Part shown: in pieces, positions 8,609-17,186 of the stretch
Position numbering within the stretch: the stretch's first letter is position 1
How the letters are laid out: the number at the start of each line of letters is the position of its first letter
Origin: CAZCJU01 sp964498965
GTDB taxonomy: Bacteria; Bacillota; Clostridia; Oscillospirales; CAG-272
Assembly: GCA_964498965.1 (NCBI GenBank)
Contig: CAZCJU010000003.1
Location: 6,060-70,059 of the forward strand
DNA length: 64,000 bases
Reading direction: 5' to 3'
The notes under the pieces: generated by a model
Database searches by the model: none
The model's input: only the letters and a program-made list of their open reading frames with translations
What the model was told of the DNA's origin: nothing
Made by a program: the position numbers and the translations under genes

Positions 8609-9139
8609 ATGAAAGCCACGGGAATCGTAAGGAAGATCGACGATTTGGGACGAATAGTTATTCCGAAAGAGATACGTCGAACGCTGTTTATTCGAGAGGG
8701 CGATCCGCTTGAAATATATGTCGGCGGTGACGGAGATATAATTTTCAGGAAATATTCACCGGTAAAGGAACTGGGAGCCATAGCCGCCGACATAGTATGC
8801 GGCGTGGCAAAGGCTTGCTCGTCGGGTGCGGCTGTATTCGACCGCGACGAGCTGTCCGCACACTGTTCCCTGCCCAAATCGGCGGCAAGCGGAAAGATGT
8901 CGAAAAAGCTGTCCGATATTTGCGTACAGCGTAAGCCTGTGCTGTGCATCGACGAAAATGTGCCGTTTACCGAGGGCGGCACACTTCTTGTCGATGCGTG
9001 CTGTCCGATAGTCGCAAACGGCGAGGTGATCGGCTGTGTGGCATCGGCACGCCACGAAGACGGCGGAAGCGGTCGTGACGGCTCGCTCAAAGCGGTAAGT
9101 GTTGCGGCATATTTTCTCGGAACGAGGCTTTCCGATTGA
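8609..9139 (+). CDS. spoVT: Stage V sporulation protein T, AbrB-type regulator with GAF-like domain
   Basis: A 176-residue protein, close to the usual SpoVT length. Residues 1-50 form the AbrB/SpoVT swapped-hairpin DNA-binding domain (MKATGIVRKIDDLGRIVIPKEIRRTL). Residues ~55-175 match the GAF-like sensor domain. SpoVT is a forespore regulator that tunes late sigma-G genes in Bacillus; in Clostridia, similar proteins also act in sporulation. GAAAAGGAG sits upstream of the ATG. It is monocistronic here, between the repeat cluster and the aldolase promoter. Its own promoter was not identified. Confidence 0.93.
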   Translation: MKATGIVRKIDDLGRIVIPKEIRRTLFIREGDPLEIYVGGDGDIIFRKYSPVKELGAIAADIVCGVAKACSSGAAVFDRDELSAHCSLPKSAASGKMSKKLSDICVQRKPVLCIDENVPFTEGGTLLVDACCPIVANGEVIGCVASARHEDGGSGRDGSLKAVSVAAYFLGTRLSD

Positions 9140-9188
9140 ATTTTGCGTGCATTTTCGGAAAGATTTCAAAAAATAATGTAAAATGTTA

Positions 9189-9217
9189 TTGATTTTTGCG
9201 ATAAGATAATATATAAT
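9189..9217 (+). promoter_or_regulatory. Sigma-A promoter of the aldolase operon
   Basis: TTGATT at 9189-9194 and TATAAT at 9212-9217 are spaced by exactly 17 bases in an AT-rich region. Transcription would start near 9224, giving a leader of about 77 bases. Confidence 0.8.
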
Positions 9218-9237
9218 ATACGATATAGGTACGTTTT

Positions 9238-9266
9238 GTCGATACTTCGACACCGATACGTATCGG
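9238..9266 (+). promoter_or_regulatory. Adjacent dyads in the aldolase leader, candidate operator
   Basis: GTCGA-TACT-TCGAC (9238-9251) is followed immediately by the perfect 14-base palindrome CCGATACGTATCGG (9253-9266). Both lie between the promoter and the start codon, where a repressor or an RNA hairpin could act. No T-run follows, so they are not a simple terminator. Confidence 0.5.
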
Positions 9267-9300
9267 AAAATATTAAAATTATTTTATCGGGAGTTTTAAA

Positions 9301-10230
9301 ATGGCACTTGTAACAACTAAAGAAATGTTTGCGAAAGCATATGCGGGCGGATACGCCATAGGAGCATTCAACATCAATAACATGGAGATCATTCAGGCAG
9401 TCGCCGACGCTTGTGCGGAGGAAAAGTCACCTGTTATTTTGCAGGTTTCGACCAGTGCGTTAAAGTATGCGAAGCTTCCCTATCTGCGTGCTATGGTAGA
9501 TGCGGCGATAGAGGACACAGGCGTTGATATTGCACTTCACCTCGATCACGGTCCGGATTTCGAGGCTTGCAAGATGTGTGTTGACGGCGGCTTCACCTCC
9601 GTCATGATAGACGGCTCGTCGCACCCGTTCAAGGAGAACATCGAAATAACGAAGCGTGTCGTTGATTACGCACACGCACACGGCGTTACCGTTGAGGGAG
9701 AGCTTGGGAAGCTTGCCGGTGTTGAGGACGATGTAAACGTAAGTGCGGAGGATTCCACCTACACGCACCCCGCAGAGGCAGAAGAATTCGTAAAGGCTAC
9801 GGGCGTTGACTCGCTTGCCATAGCGATAGGAACGAGCCACGGAGCATACAAATTCAAGGGTGAGGCGAAGCTTCGTTTCGACATTCTCGACGAAGTCGCT
9901 CAAAGGCTTCCCGGCTTCCCCATAGTTCTTCACGGAGCGTCGGGTATAGATCCCGCTGTTATAGAGCTTATCAACAAATGCGGCGGCAAGATCGACGGTG
10001 CGGCAGGCGTACCCGCCGAGATGCTCAGACGTGCTGCATCGGGAGCGGTATGTAAGATAAACATGGATTCCGACATAAGGCTCGCACTCACGGCGGGCAT
10101 CCGAGAAACGTTTGTAAACGATCCGTCTGTATTCGACCCGAGAAAGTACCTCGGCCATGCAAGAGATATGGTAAAGGCACTTGTAAAGGACAAGATAGAG
10201 AACGTACTCGGCTCAAACAACAGAGCGTAA
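9301..10230 (+). CDS. fba: Class II fructose-bisphosphate aldolase
   Basis: A 309-residue zinc-dependent aldolase of the Fba/GatY/KbaY family. HLDHG near 80-84 supplies the catalytic Asp and a zinc His. GTSHGAYKF near 180 and LHGASGI near 205 hold the other zinc and phosphate-binding residues, and NMDSDIR is the substrate loop. The reaction splits fructose-1,6-bisphosphate (or tagatose-bisphosphate) into two triose phosphates in the cytoplasm; the fructose form is most likely because no tagatose genes are nearby. GGGAG precedes the ATG. It is joined to the thioesterase gene by a TAATG overlap. Confidence 0.93.
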   Translation: MALVTTKEMFAKAYAGGYAIGAFNINNMEIIQAVADACAEEKSPVILQVSTSALKYAKLPYLRAMVDAAIEDTGVDIALHLDHGPDFEACKMCVDGGFTSVMIDGSSHPFKENIEITKRVVDYAHAHGVTVEGELGKLAGVEDDVNVSAEDSTYTHPAEAEEFVKATGVDSLAIAIGTSHGAYKFKGEAKLRFDILDEVAQRLPGFPIVLHGASGIDPAVIELINKCGGKIDGAAGVPAEMLRRAASGAVCKINMDSDIRLALTAGIRETFVNDPSVFDPRKYLGHARDMVKALVKDKIENVLGSNNRA

Positions 10231-10967
10231 TGAAAAAAATTACGGATATTACCGTAAATTCGCACGACACGGACGGATCGGGAACGGTCCGTCTGTCGTG
10301 TACCGTGCGTTATATGCAGGAATGTGCGATGCTTCAATTACAGCACACACACCCGACCTCGGAGGAATTGCGGCAACGTCGGCAGGCCTTCATCATAAGC
10401 AAGATGAGCGTAAAATGCTTCGCACCGCTTTTCGCATACGACGATCTTGAGGTACAGACGTGGCTCGCCGCTTTTCACGGCGTTACATACGACAGAGTAT
10501 ACAGAATAAAGAGAAACGGTGTAACGGTTGCCGAGGCGGCATCGATATGGTGTCTTATCGGTTCGGGGAAAAAGCTTTTGCGTGCCGATACATGGGACAA
10601 CACGCCGCACACGGACGATGACAGCGTAGACGTTGCGATCTCGCATCGGTCGTTTTTTCCGAGCGACGATACACTTGAGCAAGTCGGCGAAAAGCTCGTA
10701 TCGTACGGCGACATCGATTCTAACCGTCATTTTAACAACACACATTATCCCGATATGTACTGTTCCTTTATACCGGAGCTGAACGATTTTTCACTCGGGA
10801 AAAAATTTTTCATAAGCGATTACTCGGTCAAATTTTTAAACGAAGCCCCGCTCGGGGAGCGGTTGACTGTATATCGGTCCAAAACCGATGATGTATATTA
10901 TTTCAAAACCGTCAGAGCGGACGGTTTGATCAACACGGAAGCACGTCTGTGTATTGCCGAATATTAA
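10230..10967 (+). CDS. Acyl-ACP thioesterase (FatA/FatB-type double hotdog)
   Basis: A 245-residue protein with two hotdog folds. The first is near residues 5-125, where the helix carries YMQECAML. The second, from ~145, contains YGDIDSNRHFNNTHY near 162-176; this D-x-N-x-H-x-N-N-x-x-Y pattern is the catalytic signature of acyl-ACP thioesterases. The enzyme releases free fatty acids from acyl carrier protein. Its start overlaps the aldolase stop by one base. Pairing with a glycolytic aldolase has no obvious pathway logic and may reflect only shared transcription. Confidence 0.88.
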   Translation: MKKITDITVNSHDTDGSGTVRLSCTVRYMQECAMLQLQHTHPTSEELRQRRQAFIISKMSVKCFAPLFAYDDLEVQTWLAAFHGVTYDRVYRIKRNGVTVAEAASIWCLIGSGKKLLRADTWDNTPHTDDDSVDVAISHRSFFPSDDTLEQVGEKLVSYGDIDSNRHFNNTHYPDMYCSFIPELNDFSLGKKFFISDYSVKFLNEAPLGERLTVYRSKTDDVYYFKTVRADGLINTEARLCIAEY

Positions 10968-10977
10968 GGAGGGAAAA

Positions 10978-12621
10978 TTGAAAAACAGATTTCTTACTTT
11001 TATCGGTATAATTTTGCTTTTTATCCCGACCGCCATTGCGATAGCCGTATACAATCCTCCGACACAGTCATTGCTGCAATCGTCCTCGGAGATCGAGAGC
11101 ATGGTCGTTACCGATCCGTCGGGTGTGCTTCACAGCATATCGTCGAAGGACGAAATAGCGACGGTTTCGACGTTGCTTCACGGAAAGGAGCTTGACGGTC
11201 TGCCGTCCGCTGCTTTAGATTACGGAAAATTCGACATAACGCTGAATGCGGGCGATGAAAGCGATGTCTATACGGTTTACGCAAATATAGACGATCTCGA
11301 CGGCATATATTACAAGCACGGCGAAAAATATTACAAGGCGGACACGAGCGTCAGCGAGAGCTTTCTTTCCTCCTCCTTTTCCGCTTCCCTTTACAATGCA
11401 GACGCTCCCACACTGACCGTCGGCGATTCCGTATCTATAGCTCCTTGTGAGATCGAATGGAGATACAGGCTCGTAAACGGCGAATATGCGAATGCGGAGC
11501 TTACGACGAGCGACAAAAAGCAAAACGGCGGTGAGGGCAAGGGCGATCTTAATCTCAAATTTTCAAGAACTCCCGACACAGCCATAATAACGTTTTCACA
11601 TGACGGCGAGGAATACAAGCGTACCGTACTTGACAGCACGTTTGACGGTGTTGAGGTTGACGAAGCGACAGTGTTTTCGGTAAGAATAGAAGCTCAATGG
11701 GACACATCGACGGTTCATTCCGGCGGCAGTGCCGTGTACGAGTTTGAATACACCGTCGGCGGCAAGCCCGCATTCGAGATATATTCCTACGGTGTTCACG
11801 CCGGCAAAGTCACGACCGAGCAGGGCGGTATCATTGTAATTACCGCAAAGAACGCCGAGGTTGACAAGCTCAAAATCGAAATTTCTCCGCACGGCTTCAC
11901 CGACAGCTTTACACCGACCTTTTACGGCGACGGTGAGATAAAGTACGCACTTATTCCGACAAGCTATGTGACGGAGGTATCGGACGAATACGAAATCAAG
12001 CTGTCCTATGAGAACAAGACATACACCTATTCCGCAAGCGTAACGGAAAGAACCTCCGGAACGGGCAAAAAGGAATATTCCTCCAAGGCTTCGGCAATAG
12101 AAAAATACATTAACGACGACAGCGTGTCATCACTGAAAAAGCTCATATCCGACATTGCCGCACTCGATACATCATCGACGTATATCGGTTCGAACGATAT
12201 CGTATTTCCCGGCGGAGTGACGACGCATCGCACCGGCTACGGCCTTTTGATGACCTTCAAAAGCATTGACGGCTTGAGCTTTAATCACTGCGGTATCGAC
12301 GTGAAGATCAGGGACGGCAAGGACGTGACCGCTTCAAGTGACGGTACGGTCGTTTACGTCGGCACGGACACGATATTCGGCGGCGTTGTTGTCATCGATC
12401 ACGGACTCGGAATACGCAGTATGTATTGCAGAGTAAGCACCGATATAGTAAAAGTCGGCGATGCGATAAAGCAGGGCGACACGATAGCGAAAGCGGACGG
12501 CAGCGGCTTCGGCGACAGCGAGCGTGTGCATTACAGTGTAATGCTCGGCGATGCGTTTATTTCTCCGTTACTTCTCATCGAGAACGGTTTCCCCGACAAT
12601 TTTCCTATCACAGCGGAATGA
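10978..12621 (+). CDS. Membrane-anchored LytM/M23-type protein with replaced catalytic histidines
   Basis: A 547-residue protein with an N-terminal membrane segment (~5-25), about 400 residues of beta-rich extracytoplasmic sequence, and a C-terminal LytM (M23) domain (~425-540). The three zinc ligands are present: His437 and Asp441 (HCGID), and His518. Arg replaces both histidines normally needed for catalysis: R485 in YCRV (usually YxHL) and R516 in RVHY (usually HLHF). It is therefore probably a non-hydrolytic scaffold. The TTG start at 10978 follows AAGGAGGG. It lies directly before SpoVAF-spoIIIA. SpoIIQ, the partner of SpoIIIAH, is also a bitopic LytM protein, though much shorter; equivalence is inference. 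Confidence 0.85.
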   Translation: MKNRFLTFIGIILLFIPTAIAIAVYNPPTQSLLQSSSEIESMVVTDPSGVLHSISSKDEIATVSTLLHGKELDGLPSAALDYGKFDITLNAGDESDVYTVYANIDDLDGIYYKHGEKYYKADTSVSESFLSSSFSASLYNADAPTLTVGDSVSIAPCEIEWRYRLVNGEYANAELTTSDKKQNGGEGKGDLNLKFSRTPDTAIITFSHDGEEYKRTVLDSTFDGVEVDEATVFSVRIEAQWDTSTVHSGGSAVYEFEYTVGGKPAFEIYSYGVHAGKVTTEQGGIIVITAKNAEVDKLKIEISPHGFTDSFTPTFYGDGEIKYALIPTSYVTEVSDEYEIKLSYENKTYTYSASVTERTSGTGKKEYSSKASAIEKYINDDSVSSLKKLISDIAALDTSSTYIGSNDIVFPGGVTTHRTGYGLLMTFKSIDGLSFNHCGIDVKIRDGKDVTASSDGTVVYVGTDTIFGGVVVIDHGLGIRSMYCRVSTDIVKVGDAIKQGDTIAKADGSGFGDSERVHYSVMLGDAFISPLLLIENGFPDNFPITAE

Positions 12622-12632
12622 ATCGAAAATTT

Positions 12633-12659
12633 CCCACCGCAACTGCGGTGGGATTTTTT
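12633..12659 (+). terminator. Strong terminator after the LytM gene
   Basis: CCCACCGCA (12633-12641) pairs with TGCGGTGGG (12644-12652) and is followed by ATTTTTTG. It separates the aldolase operon from the sporulation block. Downstream lie CAATTAATTG (12693-12702) and the inverted repeat ATTGCCG/CGGCAAT (12713-12735), possibly operator sites for the next gene. Confidence 0.85.
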
Positions 12660-12768
12660 GTTTTGCCGTTTATATTTCGGTCTTTCGGTCAACAATTAAT
12701 TGTCAATGACCGATTGCCGGCAACCGATCGGCAATTGATCGGGAATCGAAAGAAAACGGGGGGACAAA

Positions 12769-14163
12769 ATGCTCGGCAAAGATTATTTCACCGATATCGC
12801 ATATTTCGACGCTTGTTTTGAAGGCAGCTTTGATATCGTTCGGCGTGATATCGAGGTATGCGGCAAAAAATTTTGCGTATATTTCACCGACGGACTTACA
12901 AAAGACGAAACTATGCTGAAGATCCTCGATTCGTTGATGAAGCTCGGCTCTTTAGATACGGTCGAATCGTCGAAGGAATTTACCGACCGTCTTATCCCGT
13001 ACATCGAATGTGACATTTGTTCCGATCCCGACACGGCGATAAGCTTTGTTTTATCTGGCTGTGTTTTGCTTTTGGGCGAGGTATTGCCGACGCCTGTGCT
13101 TATAGACGCACGGACATATCCGGTACGTTCCGTCACCGAACCCGAAAACGACCGTGTTTTGCGTGGGGCGAGAGTCGGCTTTGTCGAAACGCTTATTTTC
13201 AACACGGCATTGATACGTCGTCACATACGAGATAAAAATTTGAAAATGAAGCTTATCTCCGTCGGCAGTATCTCAAAAACGGACGTGGTAATATGTTATC
13301 TTGCCGGCACGGCGGACGAAAAATATGTAAAATCACTCGAAAAGCGAATAGCGGCGATAAAAACGGATTCGCTCGTCATGGGAGCGGAATCCTTGGCGGA
13401 ATGCCTGATACGCAAGAAGTGGTACAATCCTTTTCCCAAAATAAGGTACACCGAGCGGCCCGACGCACTCGCCGCTTCCGTAATGGAGGGCAGTGTCGGC
13501 GTTTTGGTAGACAATTATCCGCAGGCGATGATATTGCCTACCTGCATTTTCGATTTTCTGCAGGAAACGGACGATTATTCTCTTCCTCCGCTTGTCGGTT
13601 CTTATCTTCGCTTCACACGGTGTTCGCTGTTTTTTCTGACAATGCTTCTTTCGCCGCTTTGGTATCTGCTCATAACTCACCCTCAATACATTCCCAAAGC
13701 TCTGCACTTCATACAAGTCGAGGAAAACGCCGGTCTGCCGATCATCGTGCAAATGCTTTTACTTGAATTTGCGGTTGACGGAATGAAGCTTGCGGCATTG
13801 AACACGCCCTCCATGCTGTCCGGCAGTTTCTCCATAATCGGCGGTCTGCTTTTGGGTGATTTTGCGGTCAAGGTCGGGTGGTTCATTCCCGAAACGATAC
13901 TGTATTCCGCGTTTGTTTCTCTCGCCAATTTTTCGCAACCGTCCTACGAACTCGGTTACGCATTCAAGTTTATGCGAATCCTGCTGCTTTTGCTCACCGC
14001 CCTTTTCGGGCTTGTCGGCTTTTGTGCGGGGATCATCCTTATCACTGTCCTCATTGCGTCAAATAAGGGTATCGACGGAAGCCGGCGTTATCTGTATCCT
14101 CTCATACCGTTCAACGGCAAGGCACTGCTCAGACTGCTTTTCCGCATCAAAAAGGACAAATAG
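12769..14163 (+). CDS. GerA-family A-subunit protein, SpoVAF-like
   Basis: A 464-residue GerA-superfamily protein. It has an N-terminal soluble region (1-~280) with RGARVGFVETL and NTALIRRHIRD, then NPFPKIRYTERPD near 221, and a C-terminal membrane domain with about five or six segments (~285-440). NPFPKxRYTERPD, GDFAVKVGWFIPETILY and PLIPFNGKA resemble SpoVAF more than complete germinant-receptor A subunits, and no B or C subunit gene lies nearby. SpoVAF acts in the spore inner membrane during germination, usually from the spoVA operon. Here it stands 36 bases before spoIIIAA. GGGGGG lies just upstream of the ATG. Confidence 0.82.
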   Translation: MLGKDYFTDIAYFDACFEGSFDIVRRDIEVCGKKFCVYFTDGLTKDETMLKILDSLMKLGSLDTVESSKEFTDRLIPYIECDICSDPDTAISFVLSGCVLLLGEVLPTPVLIDARTYPVRSVTEPENDRVLRGARVGFVETLIFNTALIRRHIRDKNLKMKLISVGSISKTDVVICYLAGTADEKYVKSLEKRIAAIKTDSLVMGAESLAECLIRKKWYNPFPKIRYTERPDALAASVMEGSVGVLVDNYPQAMILPTCIFDFLQETDDYSLPPLVGSYLRFTRCSLFFLTMLLSPLWYLLITHPQYIPKALHFIQVEENAGLPIIVQMLLLEFAVDGMKLAALNTPSMLSGSFSIIGGLLLGDFAVKVGWFIPETILYSAFVSLANFSQPSYELGYAFKFMRILLLLLTALFGLVGFCAGIILITVLIASNKGIDGSRRYLYPLIPFNGKALLRLLFRIKKDK

Positions 14164-14199
14164 AAGAATATTTGCGGCTTTGTCCGAATAGTCTGTAGC

Positions 14200-15084
14200 A
14201 TGATGAACATTGAAAACACCCGTGATCCGCTTTACATCGCATATCGATATCTTCCGAAACGGCTATGCGATCCTCTGCGTCTTTTCGCACTGAAAAATCC
14301 GTCCCTGCCTCCGCTGGTTACCGAGCTTAGACTTCGCATTAACGGCTCGTTTTCTCTGAGTCTGCCCGACAAAAATCTCACCGTATCTCCTCTCGGCGAC
14401 ACGCAGGGCGGCGTGCTTATCTGCACAAGGGATGACATAGACGAATGCGTGCGGCTTTTATGCTCGAATTCGTATCAATCCCACGAAAGCGAGATAGAAG
14501 CCGGGTACATCTCCTCGCCCGACGGGCTACGTGCGGGTGTTGCCTGCTCCGCATCGCCCGACGGCGGTGTACATACGGTAAATTCCGTTTGCATACGCAT
14601 TCCGCACGCAGTTCAAGCCGACGTTTCCCCGTTGTTTTCGGACGGAGTCCTTTCGACGCTGATATTTTCGCCGCCCGCCGAGGGCAAAACGACCGTACTG
14701 CGGCTGTGTATCTCTCATCTGTGCGAATCGGGACTTCGTGTTGCCGTTATCGACACACGGTACGAGCTGTCGGCATCGTCACCTCCTCCGCTTGCCGACT
14801 ACATATGCGGAAAAAGCAGAGGAGAGGGCATCGAGATTGCCACGAGAACGCTGAATCCGCAGGTCATTATCTGCGACGAGATAGGTTCAAAGGACGAATG
14901 CGACGCTATATTGTCCGCACAAAACACGGGCGTTCCGTTTATCGCGACTGCTCACGGTTCATCGCTTGAGGCGATCTTACGTCGTCCGAGCATCGCTTTG
15001 CTTGCTTCGAACGGAGTTTTCGAGCGATTCGCACGGTTAAGACGAACGGGAAACGAATTTTCGTTCGATATAGTACGTCAATGA
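14200..15084 (+). CDS. spoIIIAA: Stage III sporulation protein AA, ATPase
   Basis: A 294-residue secretion-type ATPase, the predicted motor of the SpoIIIA-SpoIIQ channel between mother cell and forespore. The Walker A is SPPAEGKTT near 157-165 and the Walker B is VIICDEIG near 222-229. Clostridial SpoIIIAA proteins often have Ser-Pro-Pro in place of Gly-Pro-Pro, so I do not consider this inactivating. The N-terminal domain (1-130) contains GYISSPDGLRAGVA, also typical. The first usable start is ATG 14200; an in-frame stop lies at 14161. Shine-Dalgarno is weak. It overlaps spoIIIAB by 4 bases. Confidence 0.95.
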   Translation: MMNIENTRDPLYIAYRYLPKRLCDPLRLFALKNPSLPPLVTELRLRINGSFSLSLPDKNLTVSPLGDTQGGVLICTRDDIDECVRLLCSNSYQSHESEIEAGYISSPDGLRAGVACSASPDGGVHTVNSVCIRIPHAVQADVSPLFSDGVLSTLIFSPPAEGKTTVLRLCISHLCESGLRVAVIDTRYELSASSPPPLADYICGKSRGEGIEIATRTLNPQVIICDEIGSKDECDAILSAQNTGVPFIATAHGSSLEAILRRPSIALLASNGVFERFARLRRTGNEFSFDIVRQ

Positions 15085-15536
15085 TCGCAAAGCTGTTAGC
15101 TTCATGCATTATACTGTCGTGTGCCTATATTTACGGCAAGCATTCGGCGAATGCGGTGATAAACAAGGGGCAAAGAGGACGCGAGCTGCTTTGTGCCATG
15201 TATTTTGCACTCGGTCAGCTTGAACGGAAAATGCCGACGGACGTTATGATCTCTCGTTTAAGTGCGACATACCCGAAGCTGTTTCACCTCGGTGAAAGCT
15301 GTGCGGATATATGCCGCCGTTTCGAACACGACGGGGAGGACGGGGCGATATGTGCCGAATTTTTCTCATATCTCGGCAAGACGGACACAATGTCCCAAAT
15401 AAAGGAATTGGAATACATAACGGAGCGAATGAAGGCACAGGTCGATGAGCTTAGCGAAAAAAGCAAGCGGGACGCACGGCTCAGGCGTCTTATACCCTTG
15501 TTTTTCGCCTCTCTCGTTCTGATCGTGCTGTTATAG
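15081..15536 (+). CDS. spoIIIAB: Stage III sporulation protein AB
   Basis: A 151-residue type II secretion F-like protein. It has an N-terminal membrane segment (~5-20), a helical soluble core (RGRELLCAMYFALGQLERKMPT), and a C-terminal membrane segment preceded by KRDARLRRLIPLFFASLVLI. This layout and position match SpoIIIAB, which is expected to sit in the mother-cell membrane with the SpoIIIAA ATPase. Translation is coupled to spoIIIAA by ATGA. Confidence 0.93.
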   Translation: MIAKLLASCIILSCAYIYGKHSANAVINKGQRGRELLCAMYFALGQLERKMPTDVMISRLSATYPKLFHLGESCADICRRFEHDGEDGAICAEFFSYLGKTDTMSQIKELEYITERMKAQVDELSEKSKRDARLRRLIPLFFASLVLIVLL

Positions 15537-15544
15537 GTAAGAAT

Positions 15545-15739
15545 ATGGACGCTTCACTTGTTATCAAAGCTCTCGGAATAGGTATCCTCGTATCCGTCGC
15601 CTGTCAAATCCTCACCAAAAGCGGACGCGACGAGCAAGCGACGCTCGTTTCGCTGACGGGCATTATAATAATACTTTTAATGATCGTCGGTCAGCTTGAA
15701 AAGCTGATAAGCACCGTAAGGAGCGTATTCGGGATATGA
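15545..15739 (+). CDS. spoIIIAC: Stage III sporulation protein AC
   Basis: A 64-residue protein with two membrane helices (~9-25 and ~39-55) linked by KSGRDEQATLVSLTG. The length and the DEQATL loop are characteristic of SpoIIIAC, a small integral component of the channel complex. It starts 8 bases after spoIIIAB and overlaps spoIIIAD by 4 bases. Confidence 0.93.
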   Translation: MDASLVIKALGIGILVSVACQILTKSGRDEQATLVSLTGIIIILLMIVGQLEKLISTVRSVFGI

Positions 15740-16119
15740 ATATCACCGCCTGCTGTGTCTTTTGTGTATTTGCTTGCGTTATTTTGCATTTTATAAAGCG
15801 TCTTGACGACGGGATCGCCCGTGTATTGGCCGTCGTGCTGTGCGTTTTCCTTTTCTTTTCGGTATGCATATACATCAAACAACCCATCGACTATCTTAAG
15901 CGGGTCGCACAAAGCACGTCGTTCGGGAAATACTTGCCGTACATGATAAAATCGCTGTGCATAGGTCTTATCTGCAAAAGCTGTGAGGACATTTGCGTGA
16001 GCCTCGGCGAGGCGGGTGTCGGGGGGATCATCGAGGGAGCGGGGAAGCTTGCAATAATAATAACATGTCTGCCTCTTCTCGAAGAAATAATAAGCACCTC
16101 GAGCGGATACATAAAATGA
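15736..16119 (+). CDS. spoIIIAD: Stage III sporulation protein AD
   Basis: A 127-residue integral membrane protein with about four hydrophobic segments. Its central YMIKSLCIGLICKSCEDICVSLGE is typical of SpoIIIAD, where a charged helix carries the CEDICxDAGE-like motif. It is predicted to join SpoIIIAC and SpoIIIAE in the mother-cell membrane part of the feeding-tube complex. The start overlaps the spoIIIAC stop and the stop overlaps the spoIIIAE start, both by ATGA. Confidence 0.93.
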   Translation: MNITACCVFCVFACVILHFIKRLDDGIARVLAVVLCVFLFFSVCIYIKQPIDYLKRVAQSTSFGKYLPYMIKSLCIGLICKSCEDICVSLGEAGVGGIIEGAGKLAIIITCLPLLEEIISTSSGYIK

Positions 16120-17186
16120 AGAAAATAAAATACATAATAGTCATACCGTTATTAATACGGTTAATATGTTTTTTCCCTCTTCGTGCATATTCGTCGGAAG
16201 AATACCGTATCGAAACACCGAATGAGGTCAACGAACTACTCGGGAAAAGTGCCGAGGAATACGTATCGCAGGGCGGGGACATATTTTCCGTCGTAACACA
16301 AGCGATAAAGAGTGCGTTTCCCTCTCTGTTCACCTCCGTTTTTTCGCTTGTCGGAATGCTCGCTGTCGGTGCGGTTCTAAATGCGATATGCTCGCTTTCC
16401 GATTCTTCCTCACGTGTTTACACGCTTGCAAGCCGCATGTGCTGTGCCTTAATGATTTTCGACACGATAAAAAGCACTTGTCTTTGCACGAAAACGGCAA
16501 TGGACACCATGGTCACGGTCATGTCGTCGTTTCTCGGCATCATGTGTGTATCCGGCGTCGGCTCGTCGCAGGTCGTTTCCGCTTCCTCTCACGCCACCGT
16601 CGTTTTAACGGTACTGCACCTCATAAGCGGTCTCTGCTCCCGTGCCGTAATGCCCGCCGTATACGCTTCCTTCGGACTTTCGCTCGCTTCTGCTCTATCC
16701 GACACTCCCGAGCTTTACGGATTTATAAACGCCTTCAAAAAACTTGCCGTCACTCTTTTATCTGCCGGCTGCGGTCTGTTTTCTTTTTGTCTTACTCTGC
16801 AAAGCGTCGCTCTCACCTCACTTGAACAGGCGATAGGCAGGGGCGTGCGTTTTGCCGCCTCGGCTTTCATACCGATAATCGGTTCGTCGCTCTCGGAGGC
16901 CACCTCATATGTTATAGAGGGCATGAAAACGATCCGTTCGCTTTCATGTGCCTCGGCATTGCTCGTGCTTTTGCTGGTGCTTGTCGTTCCGCTGTGCATG
17001 ATACTCTGTAATAAACTCTCGCTCGGCATAGCGTCGCTTTGTGCGGGGATTTTGACGCTTGACGGCGAAAGGAAGCTCATAGACGGTATAAATTCCCTGC
17101 TCACGATCCTGCTTGCCGCACTTCTTTCATGCTTTACCGTGCTTGTCGTTTCATGTGCGACATTTATGAAATTCAATTATGCGTGA
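16116..17186 (+). CDS. spoIIIAE: Stage III sporulation protein AE
   Basis: A 356-residue polytopic protein with an N-terminal signal-like segment and about seven further hydrophobic helices, the expected SpoIIIAE architecture. It is thought to form the membrane core of the SpoIIIA channel. The start is ATG 16116 (MKKIKYIIV), overlapping the spoIIIAD stop. An in-frame extension to 15993 lies inside spoIIIAD, lacks hydrophobicity and is rejected. It overlaps spoIIIAF by 8 bases. Confidence 0.93.
   Translation: MKKIKYIIVIPLLIRLICFFPLRAYSSEEYRIETPNEVNELLGKSAEEYVSQGGDIFSVVTQAIKSAFPSLFTSVFSLVGMLAVGAVLNAICSLSDSSSRVYTLASRMCCALMIFDTIKSTCLCTKTAMDTMVTVMSSFLGIMCVSGVGSSQVVSASSHATVVLTVLHLISGLCSRAVMPAVYASFGLSLASALSDTPELYGFINAFKKLAVTLLSAGCGLFSFCLTLQSVALTSLEQAIGRGVRFAASAFIPIIGSSLSEATSYVIEGMKTIRSLSCASALLVLLLVLVVPLCMILCNKLSLGIASLCAGILTLDGERKLIDGINSLLTILLAALLSCFTVLVVSCATFMKFNYA

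Noticed and set aside
14164..14199. Possible sigma-E promoter between SpoVAF-like gene and spoIIIAA (GAATATT ... CGAATAGT)
   Set aside because: The -35 is plausible, but the -10 matches the CATACAAT-type consensus at too few positions to annotate.
14650..14710. SpoIIIAA Walker A with Ser in place of the first Gly (SPPAEGKTT)
   Set aside because: Ser-Pro-Pro variants are normal in clostridial SpoIIIAA as far as I recall, and Walker B is intact, so inactivation is not indicated.
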